Below are positions 33,755-43,423 of a DNA stretch of 45,233 bases, one piece after another. The notes beneath the pieces were generated by a model, which was given only the letters and a program-made list of their open reading frames with translations, made no database searches and was not told the origin of the DNA. Source of the stretch: Streptomyces specialis (GTDB lineage Bacteria > Actinomycetota > Actinomycetes > Streptomycetales > Streptomycetaceae); NCBI RefSeq assembly GCF_001493375.1, contig NZ_LN929893.1, positions 1 to 45,233 of the forward strand, written 5' to 3'. Made by a program: the position numbers and the translations under genes. Numbering within the stretch: the stretch's first letter is position 1; the number at the start of each line of letters is the position of its first letter.

Positions 33755-34659
33755 GGTGTGTTCTCCTCCTCGGCCGCCCGCGCCTGCGGCGTCGCGGCTT
33801 CCTCCGGCGCGGGCACGGGCCGGGCGGTACGCGTGGTGAGGGCCGGGGCGGCCGGCAGGCTCAGGTCGTCCCGGACGGACAGGGCGGTTCTGATGCCGTA
33901 GTCGTCGCGGAGCGCGTCGAGGTACCGGCCCTCGGCCGTCGCCTCGAACGCGGCGGCCAGCTCGTCGCCGGGACCGACGGCGAGGACCGTGTAGGGCGGG
34001 GCGAGGGGCCGGTTGTCGACGAGGACGGCGTCGCCGGCGGCGCGGATCGCGGACAGCGCGGTCAGCCGCCTGCCGTTGACGGACACGGCCTCGGCACCGG
34101 CCCGCCACAGACCGTTGACGACGCGTTGCAGGTCACGGTCGCGGACCCGGCCGGTGCCGGAGAAGCCGCTGTCCCCCGCGTCCTGGGCGTCGTCGACGGT
34201 GAGCTGGACACCCGGGCCCTCGACGGCCGTGGCGCCGGCCAGGAGCGCGACGAGGTCGCCCCGGTCCGCGTCGGCGGGACCGAGCGCCTCGCGGCGGCGG
34301 GCGGCGACGTCCTCGCGCAGCGCGTCCACCTCCGCCTGGAGATCGTCCAGGCCCTCGGTGCCCGCCTCGACCCGGTCCAGCAGTTCCTGCCGCTCCCTGG
34401 CGACGGCGGGGGCGGCCTCGCGCGCCTGGGCGGCGCCCCGGGGGACGACGAGAGCCGCCAGCACCAGGCCGGCGGCCAGCCAGAGTCTGGCGCGCGTCGT
34501 GCGCGGCAGGTCCGACCGGCCTTCGGCCTTCCGCCTGGCCGCCGCCTGGGCGTACCCCTCGTCGAGGGTGTGGTTCATGACGGCGGTCAGCAGCGACATG
34601 GAGGCGTCGGGGCGCGCCGGGGCACGGTGTCCGGGCTCCTGCGGTGGCATGGCGGACAT
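33751..34659 (-). CDS. DUF881 membrane-anchored protein (upstream copy)
   Basis: The product is 302 aa. The cytoplasmic N-terminus (MSLLTAVMNHTLDEGYAQAA) precedes the membrane segment ARLWLAAGLVLAALVVP, a coiled coil (about 85-125) and the DUF881 domain: VQLTVDDAQDAGD, RDLQRVVNGLWRAGAEAVSV, and AIRAAGDAVLVDNRPLAPPY. It ends 4 bp into sbp. The start could be ATG 34659 or ATG 34650. It is a paralogue of the gene at 32610-33425, and the trio is conserved as Rv1823-Rv1825 in mycobacteria. Confidence 0.9.
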   Translation of the reverse strand: MSAMPPQEPGHRAPARPDASMSLLTAVMNHTLDEGYAQAAARRKAEGRSDLPRTTRARLWLAAGLVLAALVVPRGAAQAREAAPAVARERQELLDRVEAGTEGLDDLQAEVDALREDVAARRREALGPADADRGDLVALLAGATAVEGPGVQLTVDDAQDAGDSGFSGTGRVRDRDLQRVVNGLWRAGAEAVSVNGRRLTALSAIRAAGDAVLVDNRPLAPPYTVLAVGPGDELAAAFEATAEGRYLDALRDDYGIRTALSVRDDLSLPAAPALTTRTARPVPAPEEAATPQARAAEEENTP

Positions 34660-34736
34660 CGTCCCACGGCGCCCCCGTCGGTCCGAACGGGCCCTTGGGG
34701 CAAGGGCCTTCCGGACGGAGGGTCAGGCCCCCGGCG

Positions 34737-37232
34737 TCACCGTTCGGCGCTGTCCACCACGGTCGCCCAGTGGTCGAGCAGCTCCTGCGCGGCGGCGTCG
34801 TCCGGTCCCTCGGCCCACAGGTGGGTGACGGCCTCGGCCGGGTCGGGCAGCACGAGGACCCACCGGCCGTCCGGCTCCACCACGCGCACGCCGTCGGTGG
34901 TGTCGATCGAGCGGTCCCCGGCCGCCTCCACGACGCGCCGCATGACCAGGCCCTTGATCGCCCACGGGGTGGCGACGTCACGGCGCAGGACGTGGGCGCG
35001 CGGGATGCGCGCGTCGATCTGGCTGAGCGAGAGCTGCGTGCGCGCCACCAGGCCGATGAGCCGGGCGAAGGCCGCGGTGGCGTCGAAGACGCTGCTGAAC
35101 TCGGGGACGATGAAGCCGCCCTGGCCGTCGCCGCCGAAGACCGAGCCCTCCTTGTGGGCGACCCGGGTCAGGTCGTCGGGCGAGGTGGTGGTCCACTCGA
35201 CCTGGGTGCCGTGGTAGGCGGCGACCTGCTCGGCGATGCGGGTGGTGGTCACGGGCAGCGCCACGCGCCCGCTGCGGCGCTCGGCGGCCACCAGATCGAG
35301 CATGACCAGCAGGGCGCGCTGGTCCTCGATGATCCGGCCGCGCTCGTCCACCAGGGCGAGCCGCTCGCCGACGGGGTCGAAGCGGACGCCGAACGCGGCG
35401 CGGGCGGAGGCGACGATCTCGCCGAGCCGCACCAGGCCCGCGCGGCGGACGTCGGCGGTCTCGGTGGGGCGTGCCTCGTCCAGGCCGGGGTTGATGGTGA
35501 GGGCGTCCACGCCGAGCCGGCCCAGCAGGCTGGGCAGCACGAGGCCGGCGCTGCCGTTGGCGGCGTCGACGACGATCTTCAGCCCGGACTCGGCCACCCC
35601 GGTGGTGTCGACGGCGCGCAGCACCGAACCGGTGTAGGCGTCGAAGACGCTGGCGGGGAACCGCAGGTCGCCGATCTCGCCGGGGAAGGCGCGGCGGTAC
35701 TCCTGGCGGGCGTAGACGCGGTCCAGCTTGCGCTGGCCGCCCGCGGAGAGGTCGGCGCCCCGCTCGTCGAAGAACATGATGTCGACGGAGTCGGGGACGC
35801 CGGGGGTGGTGCGGATCATGACGCCGCCGGCGCTGCCGCGCGCCGTCTGCTGGCGGGCGACGGGCAGCGGCACGTTCTCCAGGTCGCGGACGTCGATCGC
35901 GCTGGCCTGGAGGGCGGAGATGACGGCGCGCTTGAGGGCGCGCGCGCCGCGGGAGTGGTCGCGGGCGGTGGTGACCGTGGAGCCCTTCTTCAGCGTGGTG
36001 GCGTAGGCGCTGGCGAGGCGGACGGCGAGCTCGGGGGTGATCTCGACGTTCAGGATGCCGGAGACGCCGCGGGCGCCGAAGAGGTTGGCCTGGCCGCGGG
36101 CCTCCCATATGACCGACGTGTTGACGAAGGCGCCGGCCTCGACGGTCTTGAACGGGTAGACGCGGACGTTGCCCTGGACAATGGATTCCTCGCCGACGAG
36201 GCATTCGTCGCCGATGACCGCGCCGTCCTCGATCCGGGCCGCGCGCATGACGTCGGTGTTCTTTCCGACGACGCAGCCGCGCAGATTGGTCTGGGGACCG
36301 ATGTAGACGTTGTCGTGGACGACCGCCTTGTGCAGGAAGGCATCGGCCTTGACCACCACGTTCGACCCGATGACCGTGTGCTCGCGGATTTCCGCGCCGG
36401 CCTCGATCTTGGCGTAGTCACCGATGTAGAGCGGCCCCCTGAGCTTGGCGTCGGGGTGGACCTCCGCGCCTTCCGCGATCCAGACGCCGGGCGAGATCTC
36501 GAATCCGTCGATCTCGACGTCGACCTTGCCCTCCAGCACGTCGGCCTGGGCCTTGACATAGCTCTCGTGGGTGCCGACGTCCTCCCAGTAGCCCTCGGCG
36601 ACATAGCCGTAGACCGGCTTGCCCTCCTTCATGAGGCGGGGGAAGACGTCGCCGGACCAGTCGACGGGGACGTCGGGGTCGACGTAGTCGAAGACCTCGG
36701 GCTCCATCACGTAGATGCCGGTGTTCACCGTGTCGGAGAACACCTGTCCCCAGGTGGGCTTCTCCAGGAAGCGGTCGACGCGTCCGTCCTCGTCGACGAT
36801 GGTGATGCCGAACTCCAGGGGGTTGGGCACCCGGGTCAGGCAGACGGTCACCAGGGCGCCGCGCTCGCGGTGGTACCGGATGAGATCGGTCAGGTCGAAA
36901 TCGGTGAGGGCGTCACCCGAGATCACCAGGAACGAGTCGTCCTTGAGCGCGTCCTCGGCATTCTTCACACTTCCGGCCGTACCCAGTGGCTTTTCTTCAT
37001 GGGCGTAAGTGAGGTCCATACCGAGTTCCTCACCGTCGCCGAAATAGTTCTTCACGAGGGAGGCGAGGAATTGCACTGTGACCACGGTCTCGGTGAGCCC
37101 GTGCCGCTTCAGCAGCCGGAGCACGTGCTCCATGATCGGGCGGTTGGCCACGGGCAGCAGCGGCTTGGGCATGCTCGCGGTCATCGGACGAAGCCGGGTG
37201 CCTTCGCCACCAGCCATTACGACGGCCTTCAT
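34737..37232 (-). CDS. Mannose-1-phosphate guanylyltransferase fused to a degenerate phosphomannomutase domain
   Basis: The product is 831 aa from ATG 37230-37232 after AGGAGG. The nucleotidyltransferase part has [20 protein letters not shown] (8-27), [10 protein letters not shown] (104-113) and [20 protein letters not shown] (155-174), and is followed by a left-handed beta-helix (about 245-375) of hexapeptide repeats. The remainder (about 385-831) has the phosphohexomutase fold, but the serine loop (TASHNP in active enzymes) reads IRTTPGVPD at 473-481 and the Mg loop (DGDxDR) reads DPVGER at 619-624, so the mutase activity is probably lost. In Streptomyces, GDP-mannose supports glycolipids and protein mannosylation. 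Confidence 0.92.
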   Translation of the reverse strand: MKAVVMAGGEGTRLRPMTASMPKPLLPVANRPIMEHVLRLLKRHGLTETVVTVQFLASLVKNYFGDGEELGMDLTYAHEEKPLGTAGSVKNAEDALKDDSFLVISGDALTDFDLTDLIRYHRERGALVTVCLTRVPNPLEFGITIVDEDGRVDRFLEKPTWGQVFSDTVNTGIYVMEPEVFDYVDPDVPVDWSGDVFPRLMKEGKPVYGYVAEGYWEDVGTHESYVKAQADVLEGKVDVEIDGFEISPGVWIAEGAEVHPDAKLRGPLYIGDYAKIEAGAEIREHTVIGSNVVVKADAFLHKAVVHDNVYIGPQTNLRGCVVGKNTDVMRAARIEDGAVIGDECLVGEESIVQGNVRVYPFKTVEAGAFVNTSVIWEARGQANLFGARGVSGILNVEITPELAVRLASAYATTLKKGSTVTTARDHSRGARALKRAVISALQASAIDVRDLENVPLPVARQQTARGSAGGVMIRTTPGVPDSVDIMFFDERGADLSAGGQRKLDRVYARQEYRRAFPGEIGDLRFPASVFDAYTGSVLRAVDTTGVAESGLKIVVDAANGSAGLVLPSLLGRLGVDALTINPGLDEARPTETADVRRAGLVRLGEIVASARAAFGVRFDPVGERLALVDERGRIIEDQRALLVMLDLVAAERRSGRVALPVTTTRIAEQVAAYHGTQVEWTTTSPDDLTRVAHKEGSVFGGDGQGGFIVPEFSSVFDATAAFARLIGLVARTQLSLSQIDARIPRAHVLRRDVATPWAIKGLVMRRVVEAAGDRSIDTTDGVRVVEPDGRWVLVLPDPAEAVTHLWAEGPDDAAAQELLDHWATVVDSAER

Positions 37233-37364
37233 ATCGGAAGTGTCCTCCTTGGGGAGTCGACAGTCACTCCGACCGCGCCCGTCCGGAGGGGCTGGGCCCG
37301 GGGTGGCTCCCCGGTATGCGCGGCACGTGCGGGCGCCAGCCCCCCGCGTCACTGCCGGAGCGGT

Positions 37365-37973
37365 CTAGTCGGAGGTGGTGTCCGCCTTCAGGAGACGGCG
37401 GACCTGCACCACGTAAAGAATCCCTGCCCACCAGTAGAGCGCTGTACCCCAGCCGGCGAACGCCCATCCGAAAATCGCAGCGAGTGATGCCACCCAGCTA
37501 CTTCCGTCACTGAGCAGCAGCAACGGGAAGGCGTACATCAGGTTGAATGTCGCGGCCTTCCCGAGGAAATTCACCTGCGGCGGGGCGTAGCCGTGCCGGT
37601 CGAGGCGCCATACGGTCACCAGGAGCATCAGTTCGCGGGCGAGCAGGAGTGTCGTGAGCCACACCGGCAGAATCTCGCGCCAGGTGAGCCCCACGAGGGT
37701 GGACAGGATGTACAGCCGGTCGGCGGCCGGGTCCAGGATGCGGCCCAGCGCGCTGACCTGGTTCCAGCGGCGGGCCAGTTTGCCGTCCAGATAGTCGCTG
37801 ACCCCGCTGGCGGCGAGGAGCAGCAGGGCCCAGCCGTCGAGATCGGGGCCGTCGAAAACCGGGGAGAGGACGAGCCAGAGGAAGACGGGCACGCCCGCCA
37901 GCCGGGCCATGCTCAGGATGTTCGGGACCGTGAGGACCCGGTCCGTCTGCACGCGCGTCTCCTGGACCTCCAC
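37365..37973 (-). CDS. CDP-alcohol phosphatidyltransferase
   Basis: The product is 202 aa from GTG 37971-37973, directly after AGGAGG (an extension of 45 codons upstream is open but not supported). The signature D-x2-DG-x2-AR-x8-G-x3-D-x3-D is complete: Asp60, Asp63-Gly64, Ala67-Arg68, Gly77, Asp81, Asp85. It transfers a phosphatidyl group from CDP-diacylglycerol to an alcohol, in the manner of PgsA-type enzymes; its position next to the DUF881 genes matches pgsA2 of mycobacteria, so glycerol phosphate or inositol phosphate are possible substrates. Six membrane helices. Divergent from ptsI. Confidence 0.92.
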   Translation of the reverse strand: MEVQETRVQTDRVLTVPNILSMARLAGVPVFLWLVLSPVFDGPDLDGWALLLLAASGVSDYLDGKLARRWNQVSALGRILDPAADRLYILSTLVGLTWREILPVWLTTLLLARELMLLVTVWRLDRHGYAPPQVNFLGKAATFNLMYAFPLLLLSDGSSWVASLAAIFGWAFAGWGTALYWWAGILYVVQVRRLLKADTTSD

Positions 37974-38134
37974 CGGACGCCTCCTGCTGATCCCTAGACC
38001 CGACGCTGTGCGGTCCGACCTTACCCGCCGTCCCCCCGGCGGGTGGGGGCAGGGCGCCCGGAAGCGGCCAGGAGGGGATGGCCTAGGCTTTTCTGTGATC
38101 TGCGGCACTCCTGGGGCACGGCGAGGCGGGTGAC

Positions 38135-38848
38135 ATGCGGAGCAGGCTGCGAGGCGTCGGCGTGAGCCATGGCGTGGCGATCGGCGAGGTCAGACACATG
38201 GGTACGGCGGTGCCGGAGCCGCCGGCCGGGCGGATTCCGCCCGACGCGGCGCCGCGCGAGCTGGACCGCGCCCGGCGGGCGGCGCGGGCCGTGGCCGCCG
38301 ATCTGAACGCGCGGGGCGGGCTCGCCGGCGGCACGGCCCGGGCGGTGCTGGAGGCGCAGGCGCTGATGGCCGCCGACCCCGAGCTGCTGGCCGACGTGGA
38401 GCGCCGCGTGTCGGCGGGCGGCACGGCGGAGCGCGCGGTCTTCGACGCGTTCGCCGCCTACCGGGCGCTCCTGGCGGAGGCCGGTGACTATCTGGCGGGC
38501 CGCGTGGCGGACCTGGACGACGTGCGGAACCGGATCGTGGCGCGGCTGCTGGGCGTGCCGGTCCCGGGGGTGCCGGAGAGCGACGAGCCGTTCGTGCTGA
38601 TCGCGCGGGACCTGGCGCCGGCCGACACCGCGCTCCTCGATCCGGCGCTGGTCCTCGGCTTCGTCACCGAGGAGGGCGGGCCCACGAGTCACAGCGCGAT
38701 CCTGGCGCGGGCCCTGGGCGTGCCGGCCGTGGTGGCGCTGCCGGAGGCGGGCCGGATCGCCGAGGGCACGGTCGTCGCGGTGGACGGCGCCACCGGCGAG
38801 ATCGTGGTGGACCCGAGCGGCGAGGAGCTGTGTCATATACACATCTGA
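38135..38848 (+). CDS. ptsI: PTS enzyme I, N-terminal part (interrupted by adapter)
   Basis: Enzyme I takes phosphate from PEP to a His and hands it to HPr. This part starts at ATG 38135 and has VGVSHGVAIGEV, the HPr-binding helical region (about 40-140), and the active-site GGPTSHSAILARALGVPAVV with His186. The ordered sequence ends at about 38827 in VVDPSGEE; the last few residues (LCHIHI) and the stop at 38848 come from adapter sequence, not from the gene. The other half is at 38936-39856. Divergent from the CDP-alcohol transferase, with about 160 bp of shared promoter region. Confidence 0.93.
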   Translation: MRSRLRGVGVSHGVAIGEVRHMGTAVPEPPAGRIPPDAAPRELDRARRAARAVAADLNARGGLAGGTARAVLEAQALMAADPELLADVERRVSAGGTAERAVFDAFAAYRALLAEAGDYLAGRVADLDDVRNRIVARLLGVPVPGVPESDEPFVLIARDLAPADTALLDPALVLGFVTEEGGPTSHSAILARALGVPAVVALPEAGRIAEGTVVAVDGATGEIVVDPSGEELCHIHI

Positions 38849-38935
38849 CGCGGCCGACGAAGAGGATAGTGGGGAGCACGGCGGGAGAGGGGGCGACAGT
38901 CAGAAAAGAGAACGCAGGCAGGTGGCGGAGGAAGG
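38828..38935 (+). other. Degraded Nextera i5 adapter inside ptsI (assembly artefact)
   Basis: 38828-38860 matches transposon end plus read-1 stem at 30 of 33 positions. 38861-38868 is exactly AGAGGATA, the complement of the TATCCTCT barcode at 20372. 38869-38897 matches the P5 complement weakly (14 of 29), then an A/G-rich overrun to about 38935. Confidence 0.95.
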
Positions 38936-39856
38936 ATGAGGACGGGTTACGACGCGTGTGACCGGGTGCCGCTGCTGGCGAACATCGCCGGCCCCGGCGA
39001 GGTCGCCGCCGCCGTGGCGGCGGGCGCGGAGGGCGTGGGGCTGTTCCGCACGGAGTTCCTGTTCCTGGGGGGCGGGGACCGGCCGCCGTCGGAGGAGGAG
39101 CAGGCAGCCGCCTACCGGGAGGTGCTGGCGGCGTTCCCCGAGGGGCGCGTGGTGGTGCGGGTGCTGGACGCGGGGGCGGACAAGCCGCTGCCGTTCCTGA
39201 CGCCGGGCGACGAGCCGAACCCCGCCCTCGGCGTGCGCGGGCTGCGGGCGCTGCTCGCGCACCCCGGGGTGCTGGACACCCAGTTGGGGGCCCGGGCCCG
39301 GGCCGCCGAGGGCCTGCCGGTCTCCCTGGCGGTCATGGCGCCGATGGTCGCGGACCGGGCCGACGCCAGGGCCTTCGCCGACGCGTGCCGGGCGGCCGGG
39401 CTGCACGTCCCGTCCGGCGTCATGGTCGAGATCCCGGCCGCCGCGCTGCGGGCGCGCGCCCTGCTGCGAGAGGCGGCGTTCCTCTCGCTGGGCACCAACG
39501 ACCTCGCCCAGTACGCCTTCGCGGCCGACCGGCAGGTCGGGGCCGTCGCCCGGTACCAGGATCCGTGGCAGCCCGCGCTGCTGGACCTCGTCGCGCTGGC
39601 CGCCGAGGCGGCCGGGGCCGAGGGCAAGGGCTGCGGTGTGTGCGGCGAGGCCGCCGCCGACCCGCTGCTGGCCTGCGTGCTGACCGGCCTGGGCGTCACC
39701 AGCCTGTCGATGGGCGCGGCGGCGATCCCCGCCGTGCGCGCCGCGCTGGCCCGGCACACCCTGGCCCGGTGCGAACGCGCCGCGGCGGCGGCCCGCGCGA
39801 CGGACGACGCCGAGCAGGCCCGCACGGCCGCCCACGGCATCCTCTCCGACCCGTGA
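38936..39856 (+). CDS. ptsI: PTS enzyme I, C-terminal PEP-binding part
   Basis: The segment starts with RTGYDACDRVPLLANI and contains the PEP-binding TIM-barrel features: EGVGLFRTEFLF (catalytic Arg), VVVRVLDAGADKPLP, EPNPALGVRGLRALL, VPSGVMVEIPAAAL, FLSLGTNDLAQYAFAADR, and GCGVCGEAAADPLLACVL with the active Cys. The ATG at 38936 lies at the end of adapter noise and is not the real start; about 25 residues that join the two halves are missing. Enzyme I of this length is about 550 aa, so after repair it would be normal. Confidence 0.93.
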   Translation: MRTGYDACDRVPLLANIAGPGEVAAAVAAGAEGVGLFRTEFLFLGGGDRPPSEEEQAAAYREVLAAFPEGRVVVRVLDAGADKPLPFLTPGDEPNPALGVRGLRALLAHPGVLDTQLGARARAAEGLPVSLAVMAPMVADRADARAFADACRAAGLHVPSGVMVEIPAAALRARALLREAAFLSLGTNDLAQYAFAADRQVGAVARYQDPWQPALLDLVALAAEAAGAEGKGCGVCGEAAADPLLACVLTGLGVTSLSMGAAAIPAVRAALARHTLARCERAAAAARATDDAEQARTAAHGILSDP

Positions 39857-39869
39857 GCCGGTGACCGCG

Positions 39870-40429
39870 ACAAGCGGACGGAACACCCACCGGACACCAC
39901 GGCCTCGCCCGCGCGCCCGCCGGAGCACCTCGGCCGACCAGGCCCCCCGCCGGGCCGGGAGGGACCTCGGCCGCGTTTGGGTAGCCCATACCGTGCTCCG
40001 GCCGTACCGGCTCACCAATGCGCGCGCAGGGGAAACGCCGTGGCCGATCCGGCCGGTCACAGCTCCGCGCGGAGGCCAGGCCGCGCGCCCCCGGGCGAAC
40101 CACGCCGGGCTCCGGCACCACCGCACCCGGGGTCTCCCTACCGCTCGGCCGCGCGGCCTCACCCGCGCACGCCGGAGGAACGCGACGGCCGATCCGGTCG
40201 GCCATGCTCCGCGCAGGGGCCGGGCCGCGTCCAGTAGGGCACGCGGACTCGGGCACCACCGCCTCACCCACACGCGCCGGCGGAACGCCGTGACCGACCC
40301 GGCCGGTCACGGCTCCCCGCAGTGGGCGGGCGGAACGTCGGCCGCGCCCCGCTGGACCACGCCCCCCTCCGGCCGCACCGGCTCGCCCGTGTGGGCGTCC
40401 GTGCGGCGCGCCCCAGCAGATCCGGCCGG
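39870..40429 (-). repeat. Tandem array of decayed copies of the next gene's 3' end
   Basis: The 573 bp between ptsI and the gene at 40430 hold no gene. Read on the minus strand, the C-terminus of that gene (DAHTGEPVPPEHGVAYR... PPGPCAEP, stop at 40430) recurs, less well preserved, downstream: DAHTGEPVRPEGGVVQ... PPAHCGEP with its own stop near 40310, then GEAVVPES, then GEA...VVPEPGVV, then GEPVRPEHGMGY...VPPGPAGG near 39960. Linkers of the type GATGRxGHGVPPAR or DRPDRPRRFPCAR alternate with them. The period is about 105-150 bp. It may be slipped-strand or unequal-recombination product; see the finding. Confidence 0.6.
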
Positions 40430-41323
40430 TCACGGCTCCGCGCAGGGGCCGGGTGGGATGTCGGGTGCGCTTCGGTAGGCCACGCCGTGCTCCGGGGGGA
40501 CCGGCTCGCCCGTGTGGGCGTCCGTGCAGTACGCCGCGAAGACCTCTGCCTCGCTCAGGCCCCGCAGCCGGCCGGCGGCGAGGCTCCCGCCGCGCCCCTC
40601 CTCGCCGTGGCCCGCCGCTCCGGCGCCGGAGCGCAGCACCAGCCCGCCGGGGGCTCCGGTCGCCACTCCGGCCGCCAGCAGCGTGCACAGCACCAGCGCC
40701 TCGGGCTCCGGCAGCTCCAGCGCGCCGTCCGCGCCGCGCGCGGCGGTCACCGCCGCCGTCAACGGGCCGGTGTCGGCGATCACGCTGCACACCAGGTGGT
40801 GCGCGCCCGGCTCGGCCCGCTGGAGGATCTCCGTCAGCAGCCCGGCCGCCCGCCGGAACGCGCACCGCGACTGGGGCGCCCCGCACGCGGCGCAGGACCC
40901 GGCGGACGCCAGCAGATCCGTGCCCGCCTCCCAGGTCTCCCACCGCACGTGCTCCGCGAGCAGCGCCGGGACCAGCCGGGTCAGGGGCTGTCCCTCGTAC
41001 GGCACGGTGGCGCCGCGGGCGGCGACCTGCGCCGTGTACCGCGCGCGGCTGGCCGGGTCGTCCGGCGGCAGGCCCTCCCGCTCGCAGAACTCCGCGAAGC
41101 CGACCGGGTCGAACAGCGCGACGCTGGTGTGCCCGTGCCGGCCCGTCATGGAGCGCAGCAGGGCCTCGATCTGCCGCAGATACCCGGCGTGGTCGGTGAA
41201 ACCGAACGACGCGTACCGCCGCATCAGCGCGAATCCGGTCTCGTCCGGGACGACCGCCACCGTGCCGGCCGCCTCGCGCCACGGGTCCGCGCCCCGCGGG
41301 TCCCGCTTTCCGGTGTGTGCCAT
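40430..41323 (-). CDS. Hypothetical protein, 297 aa
   Basis: The start is ATG 41321-41323 after AGGGGGAGCC, 39 bp beyond the stop of the acetoacetyl-CoA ligase gene on the same strand, so an operon is likely. The product has ETGFALMRRYASFGFTDHAG, YLRQIEALLRSMTGRHGHTS, FDPVGFAEFCEREGLPPDDP and the Cys-rich SAGSCAACGAPQSRCAF (possible zinc site). No membrane segment. It is widespread in streptomycetes, but I know no function. The C-terminal 30 residues are the repeated unit of the downstream array. Confidence 0.72.
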   Translation of the reverse strand: MAHTGKRDPRGADPWREAAGTVAVVPDETGFALMRRYASFGFTDHAGYLRQIEALLRSMTGRHGHTSVALFDPVGFAEFCEREGLPPDDPASRARYTAQVAARGATVPYEGQPLTRLVPALLAEHVRWETWEAGTDLLASAGSCAACGAPQSRCAFRRAAGLLTEILQRAEPGAHHLVCSVIADTGPLTAAVTAARGADGALELPEPEALVLCTLLAAGVATGAPGGLVLRSGAGAAGHGEEGRGGSLAAGRLRGLSEAEVFAAYCTDAHTGEPVPPEHGVAYRSAPDIPPGPCAEP

Positions 41324-41362
41324 GGCTCCCCCTCACCCTTCGAACGGATGGGAACGTCTTGG

Positions 41363-43423
41363 TCACTCACCGTAGTCGGTGCCACTGACAGCGGCCCGGT
41401 CGCGGACCAGCCGTTCGAAGAACCGCAGCAGTTCCGGGTCGTCCACCGAGCCGGGGTTGACCGCGGACTCCAGGGGCGCGCCCTGGAGGAGGCGTTTGAC
41501 CGGGATCTCCAGCCGTTTGCCCGTCAGGGTGTGCGGGACGCCGGGGATCTGGAGGATCTCGTCGGGCACGTGCCGGGGCGACAGGGCGGACCTGATGGCG
41601 TCGCGGACCCGGTCGCGCAGCGCGTCGTCCAGCGCGGCGCCCTCGGCCAGGTGGACGAACAGCGGCATCCAGTACCCGCCGTCGGGGCGTTCGAGGCCGA
41701 TGACCAGGGACTCGCGGATCTCCGGGAGCCGCTCCACCACCTCGTACAGGTCGGCCGACCCCATCCGCACGCCCTGTCGGTTGAGCGTGGAGTCGGACCG
41801 GCCGTGGATGACGACGGTGCCGCGCGAGGTGAGGGTCGTCCAGTCGCCGTGCCGCCACACGCCGGGGAACATCGCGAAGTAGCTGTCGCGGTACCGCGCG
41901 TCGCCCGGGTCGTTCCAGAACCGGACCGGCATCGACGGCATGGGGGCGGTGACGACCAGTTCGCCGACCTCGTCGGTCAGGTCCCGGCCGTCCGGGCTCC
42001 AGGAGCGCAGGTCGGTGCCGAGGCTCGGGCCCTGCAACTCGCCCGTCCACACGGGCAGGGTCGGTACGGCCCCGGCGAAGCAACTGCACACGTCGGTGCC
42101 GCCGCTGACCGAGGCGATCCACAGCTCGCCCCGTCCGCCGCCGGCCTCGTCGTGAAGCCAGCGGAACCCGTCGGGCGGCAGCGGCGAGCCGGTGGTGGCC
42201 ACGCAGCGGGTGGCCGAGAGGTCCAGGTCGCGCGCCGGGTGGACGTCCGCCTTGGCGCAGGCCAGGACGTAGGCCGCGGAGGTGCCGTACAGGGTGGCGC
42301 GGGTCGCCTCGGCGACCCGCCACTGGGCGTCCGGGCCGGGGAAGGCGGGGCTGCCGTCGTGGAGGACGACGGTGGTGCCGGTGAGCAGGCCGGAGACGAG
42401 GAAGTTCCACATCATCCAGCCGGTGGAGGTGTACCAGAACAGGCGGTCGCCGGGGCCGAGGTCGCAGTGCAGGCCGAGCTGCTTGAGGTGCTCGACGAGG
42501 ATGCCGCCCTGGGAGTGGACGATCGCCTTGGGCAGCCCGGTGGTGCCCGAGGAGTACAGCACCCACAGCGGGTGGTCGAAGGGGACGGGGGTGAACACGG
42601 GCGCGGGCGCGGTGTCCGCCGGGCCGGTTCCGGCCAGCGCGTCCCACTCCAGGGTTCCGTCGGGCGCGGGCGTGCCCAGCAGCGGGACGTGCACGACGGC
42701 GCGGAGGGGGGGCAGCCCGGCGCGCAGTTCGGCGACGGTGGCGGCGCGGTCGTGGGTCCGGCCGCCGTAGCGGTAGCCGTCGACCGCGAACAGGACGACG
42801 GGCTCGACCTGCTGGAAGCGGTCCAGGACGCTGCGGGCGCCGAAGTCGGGGGCGCAGGAGGTCCACACGGCGCCGACGGCGGCGGAGGCCAGCAGCGCGA
42901 CGACGGCCTCGGGAACGTTGGGCAGATAGCCGCTGACCCGGTCGCCTGGCCGCACGCCCAGGCCGCGCAGCGCGGCGGCCAGGGCGCCGACCCGGGCGCG
43001 CAGTTCGGCCCAGGTGACCGGGCGCGGCTCGTGCCGCTCGTCGACGGCCAGCAGCGCCGGCTCGCCGGCCCGGGCCGGGTCCTCGCCGGCGCGCAGCGCG
43101 TGCTCGGCGTAGTTGAGGGTGGCGCCGGGGAACCACTGGGCTCCGGGCATGGTGGCGTCGGCCAGCACCGTGTCGAACGGCGTGGTGAACCGGACGTCGA
43201 ACCAGTCGGTGACGGCGTGCCAGAACGGGCCGAGCGCGGTGACGGACCAGCGGTGCAGCGCCGCGTAGTTCCCGGCCGGATCGTCCGGGCGCGGGGCGGG
43301 GGCGCCGTGCCGCGCCGCGGCGTACGCGTGGAACCGGGTGATCCGGGCCTCGGCGGCCCGCTCGGGCCCCGGCCGCCACAGCGGCCCGGGCGGGAACGGC
43401 GGTGCGTCGTGCGGCGTGGTCAT
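41363..43423 (-). CDS. Acetoacetate-CoA ligase (ACS/AACS family)
   Basis: The product is 686 aa from ATG 43421-43423 after GGGGAG. Adenylate-forming motifs: LYSSGTTGLPKAIVHSQGG (P-loop A3), the GELVVTAPMPSMP and HGRSDSTLNRQGVRMGSADLY region (A7/A8), and the C-terminal catalytic Lys of TLTGKRLEIPVKRLL. The N-terminal WYPGATLNYAEH-type motif (WFPGATLNYAEHAL) and the length separate acetoacetyl-CoA synthetases from acetyl-CoA synthetases. It makes acetoacetyl-CoA from acetoacetate for lipid or ketone-body use. It is the first gene of a probable two-gene unit. Confidence 0.92.
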   Translation of the reverse strand: MTTPHDAPPFPPGPLWRPGPERAAEARITRFHAYAAARHGAPAPRPDDPAGNYAALHRWSVTALGPFWHAVTDWFDVRFTTPFDTVLADATMPGAQWFPGATLNYAEHALRAGEDPARAGEPALLAVDERHEPRPVTWAELRARVGALAAALRGLGVRPGDRVSGYLPNVPEAVVALLASAAVGAVWTSCAPDFGARSVLDRFQQVEPVVLFAVDGYRYGGRTHDRAATVAELRAGLPPLRAVVHVPLLGTPAPDGTLEWDALAGTGPADTAPAPVFTPVPFDHPLWVLYSSGTTGLPKAIVHSQGGILVEHLKQLGLHCDLGPGDRLFWYTSTGWMMWNFLVSGLLTGTTVVLHDGSPAFPGPDAQWRVAEATRATLYGTSAAYVLACAKADVHPARDLDLSATRCVATTGSPLPPDGFRWLHDEAGGGRGELWIASVSGGTDVCSCFAGAVPTLPVWTGELQGPSLGTDLRSWSPDGRDLTDEVGELVVTAPMPSMPVRFWNDPGDARYRDSYFAMFPGVWRHGDWTTLTSRGTVVIHGRSDSTLNRQGVRMGSADLYEVVERLPEIRESLVIGLERPDGGYWMPLFVHLAEGAALDDALRDRVRDAIRSALSPRHVPDEILQIPGVPHTLTGKRLEIPVKRLLQGAPLESAVNPGSVDDPELLRFFERLVRDRAAVSGTDYGE

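Noticed and set aside
39696..41366. A 556-codon minus-strand frame running from the hypothetical gene through the repeat region into ptsI
   Set aside because: It is in a different frame from the real gene at 40430-41323 and reads Arg/Gly/Pro-rich sequence. Only the repeated motif in it is of interest, and it is reported as a repeat.
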